This document shows, one piece after another, positions 10,042-21,856 of a DNA stretch of 64,000 nucleotides; within the stretch, counting starts at the first letter, position 1; each line of letters starts with the position of its first letter. The position numbers and the translations under genes are program-made. This DNA is from Helianthus annuus. Lineage: Eukaryota > Streptophyta > Magnoliopsida > Asterales > Asteraceae. The notes under the pieces were generated by a model. That model made no database searches and had not been told where the DNA came from. It saw only the letters and a list, made by a program, of their open reading frames with translations. The DNA is taken from the NCBI RefSeq assembly GCF_002127325.2, contig NC_035445.2, positions 81,080,601 to 81,144,600 of the forward strand. Direction: 5' to 3'.

Positions 10042-10600
10042 CTTTATCATGTCTTCACATGTATTCAAACATCTTAGTTTCTGTATTCATGTGCACCCAT
10101 GATTATTATGTGTAACAACAAATAAAGTTTGATGTTTGTTTTGTATGTCATATCATCATGTATTTCATTCAAGTAGCATAAACCGGTGAGTTTTTATATT
10201 CATGTTCATAAGAAACTAGTTACTATGAACTTAGATCCACTTTCATAATATAACCATACTAGTTGACTAGTTAGTTATTAATTTTAATAATAATTTAGCA
10301 GATCGTTTGCCTACCATTAATCGATCGCCTTAAGTATATATAGTTTCTTAGATCTTATCCGTTATCCTTGAGTCATCATCGGCTAACCAGCAGACCTCAA
10401 TAAACACTTGAAGAAAATGAACCCATTTATTTATTCTGGTACAATCTCTGAATTTAAATTTAATTTCAAAACAGCTGACTACAAATAAACAAGGGACAGG
10501 TATAGGTTTGGTCGCAATCCCTTTTGAACGGCAAACTAAACCGCAATAATACAAGCGCTTTGCTCCTTAAATCATATACGATGAATTTAATAGTTTGATG
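10042..10600. other. Intergenic stretch, likely 3' flank of the small gene
   Basis: AT-rich DNA with AATAAA near 10119 that could polyadenylate the 9937 gene. No coding similarity is seen; the minus-strand open frame at 10348-10554 has no recognisable product. Confidence 0.4.
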
Positions 10601-11887
10601 AGTTAATTACAAAGATGGATCATGTGGTTTATAGCCAGCCAGTTTCACCTTTAGGTACTAACTTTTTTTTTAACATGTTTAGGTTTTATGGTTTCAATTT
10701 TGGATACTAACACCAAAATTATCAATATAATGACTAAAATACTCTTCCATTTTTTTTTATTTTATCAATGTAACAGCTTTGGGTACTAACACCTAATTTT
10801 ATTTAATTTTAAATCAATTTTACAAAATCTATTTTTTTATTTTCATCTTTTTATTATATCTCTTAATTACATAAAATCTATTTATTTTTTATTATTGATA
10901 AGTAAATATTTTTATATAATTTTTTAAGAAATGATAAATAATTTAGCACGATAGAAGTTGCTCAAAATCTTAAATAATTAAAAATTCAATAGGTATAATA
11001 ATAATAGTTGGTAATGTGCAAATAAATTATTATTAAGATATTAGGTTAAAACTCCGTGTATTGCACGTGTTTAATGTATTAAACTTAGTTTTAATTTTTG
11101 TAATTTTAAATATATGGGATTAAATAATATAAACCAATCACAATAATAATAAAAGACTATATCTCATCGGAACTAAAATGTTTTCTAAGCACATAGACAC
11201 ACAAATAAAATAGAGACGTCATGGTTTAATCACACCGTCTCAAAATGTACCAAGTAATTGATCGTAACAAACAAATCAGATTAGATTATACATTTTTACG
11301 ATTTTACTACAAAGTATATTAAATTAGTTGTAGTTATTTTTAAACAGTTTTTCTCGATTATGCTACATATTGATATATTAATTTAACTAACTTTCAGATA
11401 TTATATTCGTGTGTTTTCAAGATTGCTATGGGTTTTAATAGATACTTATTATATCATTTGTTTCATTATTTAATTTATATTTTAAAGAGTTTTTATATAT
11501 TCATAATATTAGTCAGATATTTATCTAATATTATTTAGTGATATTGTTAATGAATAAAAAAATGGAGCGGGCGTTTTCTGACTTTTTTAATTTATATCTA
11601 TAAATAAAAAATAAATAGATTTTATGTTAATTAAGAGATATAATAAAAAGATGAAAATAAAAAATAGATTTTGTAAAATTGATTTAAAGTTAAATAAAAT
11701 TAGGTGTTAGTACCCAAAGGTGTTACATTGATAAAATTAAAAAGAATAGAAGGGTATTTTAGTCATTATATTGATAATTTTGGTGTTAGTACCCAAAGGT
11801 GTTACAAAACTGGTAAACCTGTTATAAAAAGTTAGTACTCAAAGGTGAAACTAGCTATAAGCCACAGGGTCCATCTGTGTAATTACT
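10601..11887. mobile_element. Non-autonomous MULE-like element with about 300-bp terminal inverted repeats
   Basis: The left arm (10601 to about 10905) is repeated in inverted orientation at about 11583-11887, with shared blocks such as GGTACTAACACC, ATCAATATAATGACTAAAAT and ACAAAATCTATTTTTT. The flanks AGTTTGATG and ACTTTGATA match in 7 of 9 positions, compatible with a decayed 9-bp Mutator-type target duplication. The 680-bp core is AT-rich without a transposase. Confidence 0.7.
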
Positions 11888-12159
11888 ACTTTGATAGAGT
11901 AATGAGTTAATTACATCGTTACACGTGTGATTTGTAATACTAAATGAGTGAACTCATTCTACAAACCTCGGGTTAGACTTATGACACTTGCCACTTTACG
12001 AAACCTTTGGACATCTACATTCACATTATTTTTTAGTGTTGTTTTGTAGCTAGGTTTAGGCTTAATGCTTTAAGGAACAAAATGCTACATATCCGGGTGG
12101 TGCTATGTTTCTAGAACAACACCACAATCGACTAGATTTGGGGAAACAGGGAGGGGGTG

Positions 12160-12522
12160 ATGAAGCAGGTGAGTAGATCCTCATCATCATCATCATCATC
12201 ATCATACTCAGTAAATCCCACCAATAGCAAAACTAAGGTAGGGTTTGAGGAGGGTAGGATGTAGACAGCCTTACCTTTACCCCGTAGGAAAAGAGAGGCT
12301 GCTTCCAGTGAGACCCCCGGCTCGATAGTAGTTTTGTATCAAGCCTTGAACATAAGGCACATAACACACATCAATTGAGACAAATGCTGATTAGTGCATG
12401 TACCACCTTGTCTTCCGGCTATCAACGCCACACATGATGCGTGATTAATCATCCCCCTCTTTTAACGTTATTTTCACGAAATTAGTAAAATAACGTTATT
12501 TTCATGAAGCTGGTGAGTAGAT
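12160..12522 (-). mobile_element. SINE (TS/Au-like), minus orientation, with 19-bp target duplication
   Basis: The insert (12179-12503) has on the minus strand a 3' end reading GGTAAGGCTGTCTACATCCT, then CCCTCCTCAAACCCTACC, GTGGGATTTACTGAG and a (TGA)n tail, as in plant TS-type SINEs. It is flanked by ATGAAGCAGGTGAGTAGAT (12160-12178) and ATGAAGCTGGTGAGTAGAT (12504-12522), a 19-bp duplication with one mismatch. That length is typical of LINE-driven insertion. The 5' Pol III boxes were not located with certainty. Confidence 0.8.
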
Positions 12523-12599
12523 GAAGGAGTTATTATCATGATTATTAGATCCACTAATTATCTTGGTATTATCTTCGTAGAAACTTATTAGTTTAACTT

Positions 12600-13400
12600 A
12601 CATAACTTATAAGTTTAACTTTTATATATATGTGTGTGTGGTTTATAAAAATATATGCTATTTGTGTGATATTTGATGATTTTGTGGTGATTTGGTTGAT
12701 ATATATATAGGTTTCAGGTGATTTGATTTGGTTGAATATATATATAGGTTTGGGATGATTTGATTTGTTTAATTTGGCTGAATATATATACATTTCGGGA
12801 TGTTTGATTTGGATATATATAAGTTTTGGGTGGTTTGATTTGGTTGAATATACATAGGTTTCGGGTGGTTTGATTTGGTTGAATATATATACGTTTGGGA
12901 TGGGTTCGATTGGTTGGATATATATATATAGGTTTTGGGTGGTTTGCTTTGGTTGAATATATATACGGTTTTATAGGTTTCGTATCGACTATATAATGTG
13001 GGTTATGTAGAGTTTTGGTTGATAAACTATATATTGTTCTAGAGTTTGTTCGTTTGGTTATTTGGTTGTTAAACTTTTGATATTGTTCGAGTGTTTGTTA
13101 TATATAATGTTCGTGTTCGTCATATAATGTAAGTGATTATACATAATGTTTCGATAATATAAGTGGAAGTTCGTGTTCGCGTTTGTGTTTGCGTTCGCGT
13201 TCGTGTTCATGTTTCATGTTTGTGTTCGTTAGGTGATAATATATAATGTTTCGTGTTCTTCTTCGTGTTCGTGTTCATGTTCATTTTCGTGTTCGTCTTT
13301 ATAGGTTTGGTGTAGGTGATAATATATAATGTTTTGTGTTCGTTTAATAATGTAGTTGATTATGTATGTGGGATTGTGATTATGTATGTGGGATTCGTTT
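12600..13400. repeat. AT-rich minisatellite and GTGTTCGTGTTC repeats
   Basis: From about 12660 to 12970 variants of GGTTTGATTTGGTTGAATA followed by TATATATA recur every 30-40 bp. From about 13080 to 13330 the sequence is built of TTCGTGTTCGTGTTCATG-type units. No gene is seen here. Confidence 0.75.
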
Positions 13401-13439
13401 TCATTCAATAATATGGATAATTAGGTTGTAATGATGATT

Positions 13440-13915
13440 GTGATTATGGTTATTGTATGGTGTGTGTCATTATAGGATTTGAATTTTTAGGGAAAACATT
13501 TTTAATGGAATGCGATGTTGTAAGACAACATAGTGTGGGCGTGGTTTTGTAGCGTTTATGCCACACCACGCCGAAAACACCACCCCGGGAACGGCGTTGT
13601 CCATGGCGTTTATGTTTGAGTTTCGGGTTTTCCATCGGCGTAGGGGCATTTAGGTTGTGAAGTGAAGGCTCTTGATTGGTGGGTGGATTTTGGGTGTGTT
13701 TTAATTGGTTGATGTCTATATATATATTTTTATAAAAACGCCACTAACCACGCCACGCCACTCCCACATCGTCCATTTTAGCACCACGCCACGTTCTAAC
13801 GCGTGGTCCACGTGTCGCATAATGTCCCATCTTCAAGCCCCTCCACACCGAATGGGATGTGTATTGATATGGAAAAAAGGCAAATTAGTCTTATTACCGG
13901 TCAACGTATATGTCA
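13440..13915. repeat. GC-rich repeat fragment, probably a DNA-transposon derivative
   Basis: A block rich in CCACGCC/GGCGTGG words (GGGCGTGGTTTTG, CCACACCACGCCG, CGCCACTAACCACGCC) stands out from the AT-rich surroundings. The style resembles the 5' part of the PIF/Harbinger-like element near 26284. No coding similarity and no clean ends were found. Confidence 0.3.
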
Positions 13916-14044
13916 ATTGACGAAATGTTGTAAAAAATTTAGAAACGACGTGAATGTAAATGTCTAAAGGTTTCTTAAAATGACCTAAAGTTTCAACAAA
14001 GGTTTAAGAGAGGGTTGTAAAATCAAGTTTACTATATTTAAATA

Positions 14045-14160
14045 TTTCTAATGCAACTTTTGAATTGGGAATGAGATTATTAATTTTTATTTTTTTAATT
14101 TAGATTAATGCAACTTTTGAATTGGGAATGAGATTATTAGTATTTTTTTTTTTTTAATTT
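14045..14160. repeat. 57-bp tandem duplication
   Basis: TAATGCAACTTTTGAATTGG and the following bases through TTTAGA occur twice in direct tandem, with only minor differences in the T run. Confidence 0.85.
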
Positions 14161-14830
14161 AGAAGATTCCTACTCGGCAAACGATTGAAATTTTCATATC
14201 AAGTGTGCTGCGAAAGCCGCCATTAGTTAATCGTTTAGCTATTTTGAATCGTTGAAGTCTTAAGTAATCTACTAAAGTTTTCTTTATTTGAATTTTCATT
14301 AGTTTGGTTGCTTACAGAAATGATAATAATAATTCCCCCAAATGTTTTATATTTTTATTTTATACACTAATCGTTCCAATATAATACCAAGCATACGAGG
14401 GGCTGAAGGGATCTTGTTTTTGGGTCCAGTCTAGTGGAGTCTAGGCCCAGCAAGCCCTTTTAGATTTGTTTATCTGTTTTGGCAAAGCATCATGCACAAG
14501 ATTAAGAAGCATAATTCGTTTGAAGTGTAACAGAAGTGAAACAAGCGAGGAAGGGCAAAATAGAACGATCCAATATTGGTGACTCATAAATCCACTTCCT
14601 CCATAATTTTCAAACGACTATAATTTTTTCATATGACAATACTCTTTTTTTAAATTACACCTTATTAACGAGCATTTCATTCTCTTTATGTTGAGTAAGC
14701 TATTGCTATAGATTTCTTAATTTTTGATTTTTTTTTTATTTTAATAGCATACATTTGGTATAAATAGAGGTATGATGTTTGGGTAAGTCATACAACTTGA
14801 AATTACAAAATCACCAAAAACGCTATTAAA

Positions 14831-15500
14831 ATGGTTTCGCAAAGTGCTACGTCTTCCGTTGGCGTGGGTTCTACGGCTACCAAAGCAAGTGTCGTGAAGG
14901 TTTTTCTTACAACTTGAAACAAACAAATTTGGGTTCATTTCGAGTTGTGTAAAATATCGTTTGGAGCAAACAAAGCGCGATGCGTTCATGGTGGCGCTAT
15001 GTTGAAGTCGGATTCGAACACGACGTTAAAAAAACACTTTTCAACGTATTGTAAAGTGTTGAAGAATGATCTAGACCGAGGTTAACCACCATTGTCAACC
15101 GACGGGAAACTTTGGCATTATGATGTTGAGTCGGTCCGCGAAGGATTTGAAAGTTTCGTGATTCAAGAAGGTTTGCCATTTAAATTCTTCGACAACCAAA
15201 GATTGACCCGTCTCTTCCAAAGAACTCTACAACCACGTTATAACAAGTAAGTCGCACTACTCTACGACGTGATTGTCTAAAAGCATGGAAAAAGCCAAAC
15301 AACATTTATTTCTACTTTTCAAAGTTTAGAAAGCCGGTGTAAATTTGGCGTGCGATGTTTGATCGGCACCTCATAGGTTACCCGAATCGTGCCTTTGTGT
15401 TACTGCACATTGGATAGATCCTTCTATGTGGCAAATGCAAAAGCGCGTGATTCTTCATCATCTTATTCGACGATCAAGTTATTCGAACCTCTTTATGTTC
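14831..15500 (+). pseudogene. hAT-family transposase remnant (BED-type N-terminus)
   Basis: It begins MVSQSATSSVGVGS with a stop soon after, and then continues in shifting frames. Recognisable hAT features are a half zinc-finger region (SDSNTTLKKHFSTYCKVLK), then KLWHYDVESVREGFESFVIQ, EGLPFKFFDNQRLTRLFQ, TLQPRYNK, and farther on a WIDPSMWQMQKR-like block at about 15410-15450. Several stops and frameshifts rule out function. The catalytic core and dimerisation domain are absent. Confidence 0.75.
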
Positions 15501-15599
15501 ATCATCTTATTCAAGATTTGACGTTATCTATGTTTGTTATTTAGGTGTCATGTGTATTTTAAATCTATGTTTTATGGAATAAAAGGTTACATTTGTATT

Positions 15600-15853
15600 T
15601 CTATGGTTTATGCCACAAAATGAATATAAAAACCTGAACCTGATCCGTACCCGTGCAATAGCTGAACCCGGAAATAAGGTATTATAAAACCCGACCCGAA
15701 CCTGGGAACATAGGATATGGAATCCTGGCCAATACCCGGACCCGAACTCGACACGGGTATTGTCAATACCCGAAAATGTAAAACCCGGTCGTGCCCGAAC
15801 CCGGTTCCATACCCGAAACCGGGTATTCAAAAAACCGGATTTGTGCACCACTA
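15600..15853. repeat. ACCCGAACC-rich subterminal region of a hAT-like element
   Basis: Many CCCGAACC/GGGTATT words occur here in both orientations, and the block ends TTTGTGCACCACTA. Such subterminal repeats are usual in plant hAT elements, and the block lies directly after the hAT transposase remnant. Confidence 0.5.
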
Positions 15854-15899
15854 ATTAGAATAACAAAGTTGGTTTATTATACAAGAGGAGTTTGGGGCC

Positions 15900-18440
15900 T
15901 TTAATCTTTAATACTTCAAAATTATTGGGCCTCCCGACTCCCACCACCTTACAACTTAACTCCATGTGCATTTATAACAAAAAGATATCTTATAAACAAG
16001 GATTAAAATTATGTTACACTCTTAAATTCCACATGCGAGTTTTACCGCAGGTGTGTGACTGACCAGGATCCAGCCAGTAATCATGTTGAACCAAGTATTA
16101 AAGTTATAAAACCGTCACAATCAACACGATTAGTGATCAACGTTTAAAAGTCCGAAACATAGTTTAAGTTAACAGCAGAAGCAAAGTTTAAGAATCCAGA
16201 CATAAGTCAAAACCATAAGTTCATAGCATAAGTAAAAAATAAAGTTTAACGACCCACGACACTTCTCAAATTGCAAGCCTCCGTGCAGCTGTACCCAACG
16301 ACCTACGAAGCATGCAATAGTGTGTCAACATAAAGTTGGTGGGTTCATAGTTTTAGTTAAGCATAAAGTATAAGGTAAGTTCACATGTAAAAGCGTTATA
16401 AACCATGACTAGGGTAGCTAACCCTCATCAAAACAACTAACATGTGTGTACCAAATGTTAACGTTATAGTTATAGTTTTTGGCCCTTATCAATGTTTATT
16501 CGCATTGATGCAATGAAAAGGTCAATAGTTCACGCCCGGCTCCCAGCACTGTGTGAGGTTGTCAAACCTAATAGCGCTATCAACTAATATCTCGTCTGCC
16601 AACCCAGCATGCTAATCGGTAAAATGTGTAGGGACTTCTAGATAGAGTTTGCATTTAGTTAAATGTACTATTCCCACGTCCAGGGATAGAAGAGTAGGTG
16701 TGATCTCAATCCAGGGATGCGCGCATATATCTAAACCAGGGGTACCGTATGTGTTTCCCAAACCAGGGAAGTAAGTGTGTTGTCCCAAACCAGGGACACA
16801 TGCTTTTAGAAAAGAGTAGTGAACTCACATTAGTTTTGCTCGGCTAGAATATTAACTGGTCTGTAGTAGCAGTGGTGGTCAACCACATCATGATATGTTT
16901 ACCATTTTAGTTAAATTGTGTACACTTAGTTCTACACGTAACTACTACATAATATGCAACACGTTGACACTTAGTTATTCGTTTGTGTGGGCATGTGCAT
17001 GTGTTCATTTCATAACATGAAGTACGTTTATTGGTACTCATTTAGGTTTTAAACAACGACTAACACTTTGTAGTAACACATAAATACACTTAAAAGCATC
17101 GACATTAACTTTCAGCAGTTTCAGTTTCACATTAGTTTTTAAGCTGTTTTCCGAAATTTATTTAAAATACCAAACGGACTCGAAAAATTATGATATTTTT
17201 ATGAAACTTGTCATTTAGTCCACTATGGCTTGTGTAATTTTCTAATGAACTAAATATTCACAGAAAAATCATTAAAAATCATTTAGCACACATAGGTCTG
17301 ATTCATCACATTCTGTCGATAGTTTACGATATAATTTATTTAAAAATCCTCATTAACTCTTTTGATAAAATTCTAGTTAGAGAATATCTTAATCACATGA
17401 GACTACCTACTGTAAAAATTTCAAACATTATCTCCAACCACGGACCAAGTTATAAAACTCGTAGTAGGCTGCAAATTCTGCCGGAAAACACAGCCTGAAC
17501 CTTTGACACAGAAAAATTCATTTGACTGACTTAATCTTTTCGAAAAATTACGAATCCAATTGGGTTTGAAGCGTCAAAATATTACGTTTTAGACTCAAGA
17601 AGTAGATGATTTCATTAAGTTTTGACCCCGTCACATCCATTACAAGTCGGCTGAAAAATCCGAACAAAATCTGTTTATTTCAGCTCTTCATAAAAACATG
17701 TTTATGATCTTGTTTAACCTAAATCCGACCCGTACATCATGTATAACCCCAAATACATCAGATTCAACAACAATCTATCATCAACATCAAGTTATAAACA
17801 AAACCCTAGCGTACATGTATACATATACGTGACCATTCATCGCAATACCCGTATAAACTCATCAAGAACTCAATACTAATAAACCCTAACATTCAAAATC
17901 ATATCATTATGTTATCATATGAACAAAAAGCAGCCATGAACAACAAGTTATGTGCGTGTGCTCGATAGATTACCTAGGGATACATAGATGGAGATCGAAA
18001 CCTGAAAAGGGATGAGTTTTCCTTGCTTCTTCCTCCAATCGCCTAGAGAGAGAGAGAGTGGAGAGAGAGATCGATCGCAGGGGTTGTGGGCGAAGGTTTG
18101 GGAAATAAAGGTTGCATGCGTGTTTCAAAACTTTTAAAATAATTAAAGAGGGTTGAGCCGAACCCAGATGGACCGAAGGTTGGGTTTCGTGATGGGTGGC
18201 ACAAAGGTGTGGGTTTTGTATAGATGGTGTGTGGGCGAAAGTGGGTGTGGGTAGAAAGGCACGAAGGTGCCTTTTAATTATTTATTTATTTATTTTTAAA
18301 TAATAACTTTTACTCAGTTATAGTTTCAAGTTCCAGTCCATCAAGTTTCACGTAACTCTCTCGGGTAACAAGTTATCCTAGATAACTTCGTGTTGTTATG
18401 AGTTCAGTTCATCCTGTGTCCAAACTATCCAGTTTGCGTA
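15900..18440. repeat. Unclassified repeat, LTR-like and non-coding
   Basis: No gene is seen. The stretch has features of a long retrotransposon LTR or leader, including repeated AACCAGGG blocks at 16690-16800 and a GA-rich run at 18043-18072 next to TCGATCG. Open frames are short and without similarity. Orientation and ends could not be fixed. Confidence 0.3.
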
Positions 18441-18449
18441 GAAATTCAA

Positions 18450-19254
18450 CCGCGTTAACTATAATATTTGTACGAAACCATATTATTCCATATATAAGTT
18501 TGCAAGGTTTTTATGCATAACAACTTGTACAGTGTGCTTTGTGAGTTTTTTAAAAAGAAAGTTGAATTTTTACTTTTAACCAAAAGGTTTTTACCTTTTT
18601 CAATTTTAACCCTACATAATTTGTTTTTTAACTTTAATCCAAAACTTTTCATTATTTTGAATTTAACTTCGTAACTTTTGTCACTTATACTTTTTATCTT
18701 TCGCAAATTTTCGTTCTACGTATAGTTCTAAATTTTTCGAGTTAATATGACGCAACGTGCATGTGTGATTTGATGGGTTTTCAAAGAAAAAATGGTTATG
18801 CATATGGTTGTCGTAACGTTGGCTTCGAGGGTTTTCCGAAAAAAAAAATGATTTCTTTTTACTTTTCACCCAAAAGTATTTCATAAATTACTTTTAACCA
18901 AAAACTATTTGTTTTTTTTTTTTACTTTTAACCCAAAACTTTTTATCTTTTGTAATATATTCTCATAACTTTTTTTTACTTTCAACTTTAATCCTTTATA
19001 GTTTTCATTTTTCGCTTTATGCTTGGTTCTAAATTTTGTGACTTAACACATCGAAACGTGCGTCTTTGGTTTAACGATTTTACGTTTCATTCTAAATTTT
19101 ACGAGTTAACACGACGCAATGTGCGTGTGTGGGTGAACGTTTTTACATCGTCTATTTTTCCCCGTTTGACAGGTTTAACATAACGTGCGGGTCCTAGATT
19201 GACTTAGCAATAACTCAAGAATCTCCGCCGTATTGCGGCGGGTCGCAATCCTAG
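18450..19254 (+). mobile_element. Helitron-like element, family A, + orientation
   Basis: The 3' end has the hairpin CGCCGTATTGCGGCG (19226-19240) followed by CTAG (19251-19254) and a T, the Helitron 3' signature. The body repeats blocks of the type CTAAATTTTNCGAGTTAACA then CGACGCAACGTGCGTGT. The same blocks occur in inverted orientation at about 24400-24790. There is no coding capacity; the 5' end is approximate. Confidence 0.6.
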
Positions 19255-19379
19255 TTGTATGTTAATAGTTATATGTTCAAATAAGTACAAGCATGAATAT
19301 TTGTAATTCATAAGGTATAAGGTCCATAACAGTTTGTAAAAGTGTGTGGTAATAACCTGAAAATATGAGTTGTCACAAT

Positions 19380-19840
19380 TAGGTAGTGTTTGGTATATAG
19401 AAATGAAAGGCGGAATGGAATGAATCATTACGAGGGAATGAAGGAAATGATGTTTGGTTGGTTAATGGAATGAAATCACCCATTCCATAAGGCATTCCGT
19501 TCCCTCAAAATCATTTCATCCACCTTCATCTTTTTTTATTCCACCCCCTTGCACCATTCATCAACACCACAACCCACCACCTTCAATACCACCCACCCGC
19601 CACCGTTGCCACCCACCACCACCACCGCCGCCACCAACCACCACCGCCGCCAACGCCACTCGTCGACGCCACCACTGCTGCTGCCACCCTCGCCACCTCT
19701 ACCGCCACCAACAACCACCAACGACCGCCGCTGCCACCCCGCGTCGCTGCCTCCACCGTCACTCGCCACCGCCGCCGCCACCATCCATCACCGCCACCTA
19801 TAACCACCTACGATCACTACCAAACAGACTATTAGTTTGT
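19380..19840. repeat. Candidate MITE with a CCA/CCG-rich core
   Basis: The left end GTAGTGTTTGGTA and right end CACTACCAAACAGACTA are imperfectly inverted, and the interior has GGAATG-type words and then a long (CCACCG)n-like core (19549-19800). Open frames on both strands here are products of the triplet composition. Element class is uncertain. Confidence 0.35.
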
Positions 19841-20196
19841 ACGGAATTATACAAGATACATTAGTTTTGAAGTATGTTAATAAAAATTTTATTTTTATTT
19901 TTGTTACATTTTTTCCATTAAGTATTACTCGTACATGTATTAAGAGACGTGGATGCACGTGACAGAGCCTCGTGGCTAAAGCTAGTCGCACCACGTGTCT
20001 ATGTAAAACAAAATATAACATTTTAAAACTTTCATTATTTCATCATTTGGGTGTTTTATTTTTCAAAATCGTATGATAAACCGCCATGTTAAGGATAAGT
20101 GGATAACTACCCTACATGCGGCTATAAGTTCTCAAAAGTCCATACCCAAATACGAATTTCCGGTGAAAGAAAAACAAGAGACTAGAGATCGAGAAT

Positions 20197-20562
20197 ATGC
20201 ATAGACCAAACCACCCCTACCCCCCACCACCACATCACCACCACCCTCCACCACCTCACCACCACCCTCCTCCACCACCTTTTGTTAATGATCACCACCA
20301 TCCACCACCCCCTCTTGTTAATGATCACCTTTATCCACCACCTCCTTTTGTTCATAATCACCACCAGCATCCACCACCACCTCCTCCCTTTCACCGCCAT
20401 AATCCACCACCACCACCTCCACCTCCTCCAGTTGTTCATCATCAACCACCGCCACCACCTCCTATTCATCACAACACTTTGCCACCAATTCATTACCACC
20501 ACCCTCCTCCTCCTCCACCACCACCACCCCATCAACCACTATATCCGCACCACCACTTTTGA
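20197..20562 (+). CDS. 121-residue Pro/His-rich protein
   Basis: The frame from ATG 20197 encodes MHRPNHPYPPPPHHHH and then alternating polyproline runs and His pairs or triplets, including three related units with FVNDHHH, LVNDHLY and FVHNHHQ. It ends LYPHHHF. No signal peptide, Cys or transmembrane segment is present, so an extensin-type wall protein is unlikely; metal binding through His clusters is possible but inferred. The leader (ACAAGAGACTAGAGATC) and first codons match those of the 9937 gene. A TATA-like CTATAAG lies near 20121. No intron is evident. It could be a coincidental frame in a CCA-rich tract, but the shared leader argues otherwise. Confidence 0.55.
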   Translation: MHRPNHPYPPPPHHHHPPPPHHHPPPPPFVNDHHHPPPPLVNDHLYPPPPFVHNHHQHPPPPPPFHRHNPPPPPPPPPVVHHQPPPPPPIHHNTLPPIHYHHPPPPPPPPPHQPLYPHHHF

Positions 20563-21490
20563 AGGGACAGATCTCCTAGTGCTTCTATGTGCCTTTGTTT
20601 TTGTGATTTAGTGATGATGTACTAATAATGTGTATCGAGTATCCCATGCTTAAACGAGAATTTGATTATGATTAAATTACCATGTATTACCTATAGCATG
20701 ATTAAGTTTAGTACTTTCAACTATGAGGTTTTGTGGGATTTTAGTTTATATACAAACATGCATTTCTAAATATGGTCGTATGGAGAGGCATGTATGTATC
20801 CACCACTTGAAACTCGTGGCATGATAATATTTAATGGTTCGTTAGTAATTCAAATTTGTTATTTAAGAAAAAAAAAGGTTTGTTTTTAATGGTACTAATA
20901 GAATGTGATTTTAAATCTACAAATAACATTAATACCTTCAAATGTTACAAAATGAAAAGTTAATACCCTAGAATGTGATTTTAAACTATTAGTACCTAAG
21001 TATGTTACTTTGGGCAAACCACAGGAACTAACTATGTAATTAAATCTTAAACAAATCATGTTTTAGGCTCGATCTCATACCCGGATTCACTAAAGTTCAG
21101 CTTGTTCAAGCTTTTAACCGATCCAATCCCAAATAGCTCTCGAGCCACACCACCTCATTTACACCCCTAGTATAAATTTATCAAAATAAATTATAGACGG
21201 CAAGTATTTATTGAAATACATTATAGACGGTGAGTGACGATTTGTTTGCTCATTAATCTCTCTTTTTATTATCATGTTCTTCATCAACAAATGTTTTTTC
21301 CCTTACAATATCATATATGATCATATATTCTATATAGTTACAAAAAATAGTAATGATTTTTTATTTAACTTCTTAAATTCATATAATTTACTTTGCGCCG
21401 ATGCTAGAATTCTCAATTTACAAACCACCTCAACGGTAAATAGTAACGATACTAATATTTTATTTCATTTTTTTTTAATTTATATAATTT
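20563..21490. other. AT-rich intergenic DNA
   Basis: This is the likely 3' flank of the 20197 gene. At about 20880-21040 a segment (TTAGTACCTAAGTATGTTAC, CCACAGGAACTAACTATG) weakly resembles an arm of the MULE-like element at 10601. Nothing else is recognised. Confidence 0.35.
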
Positions 21491-21496
21491 CCTTTA

Positions 21497-21766
21497 GGCA
21501 AGGGGTGGCGGCTTAACGCCACCCCGCCAACTCAGCCCCTATAGCGTCCTGGGGCGCCGAAGACCACACCGAGCAAAGTAAACGGGGGCGCTATGATGTG
21601 CTCGCCAGTGTGTTAAGAGCGTTAAAGGTGTGTGCAGTGGGCCCATCTATTTTCAACCAATAATTTTTATTTAAGAGGCTTTAAACCCCCTATATGACGT
21701 GACACCTAGATGGATCTGACGTGACGTGATAAGACCGCTATAAGCTTTATACCACATCCTCCAGCA
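21497..21766 (-). mobile_element. PIF/Harbinger-type MITE, 270 bp
   Basis: It is flanked by TTA on both sides (21494-21496 and 21767-21769), the PIF/Harbinger target. Ends are GGCAAGGGGTGGCGG and CCACATCCTCCAGCA, only weakly inverted. It shares long blocks in opposite orientation with 25038-25312 (CACGTCATAT, ATTATTGGTTGAAAA, GGCGCCCC). Confidence 0.6.
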
Positions 21767-21856
21767 TTAGTACAAAATTATATTTGCAAACCACTTCAAT
21801 CACGTATTGCTGTTGGTAATGGAAAGTTTTTACATTAAATCTATATTCTATATTAA

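Noticed and set aside
13450..13920. Small open frames in the GC-rich block
   Set aside because: Both strands open by composition; similarity to repeat ends is the simpler reading.
19536..19807. Open frames on both strands rich in Pro/Thr/His or Val/Trp/Gly
   Set aside because: They result from the (CCACCG)n-like core; no leader or start context like that of the 20197 gene is present.
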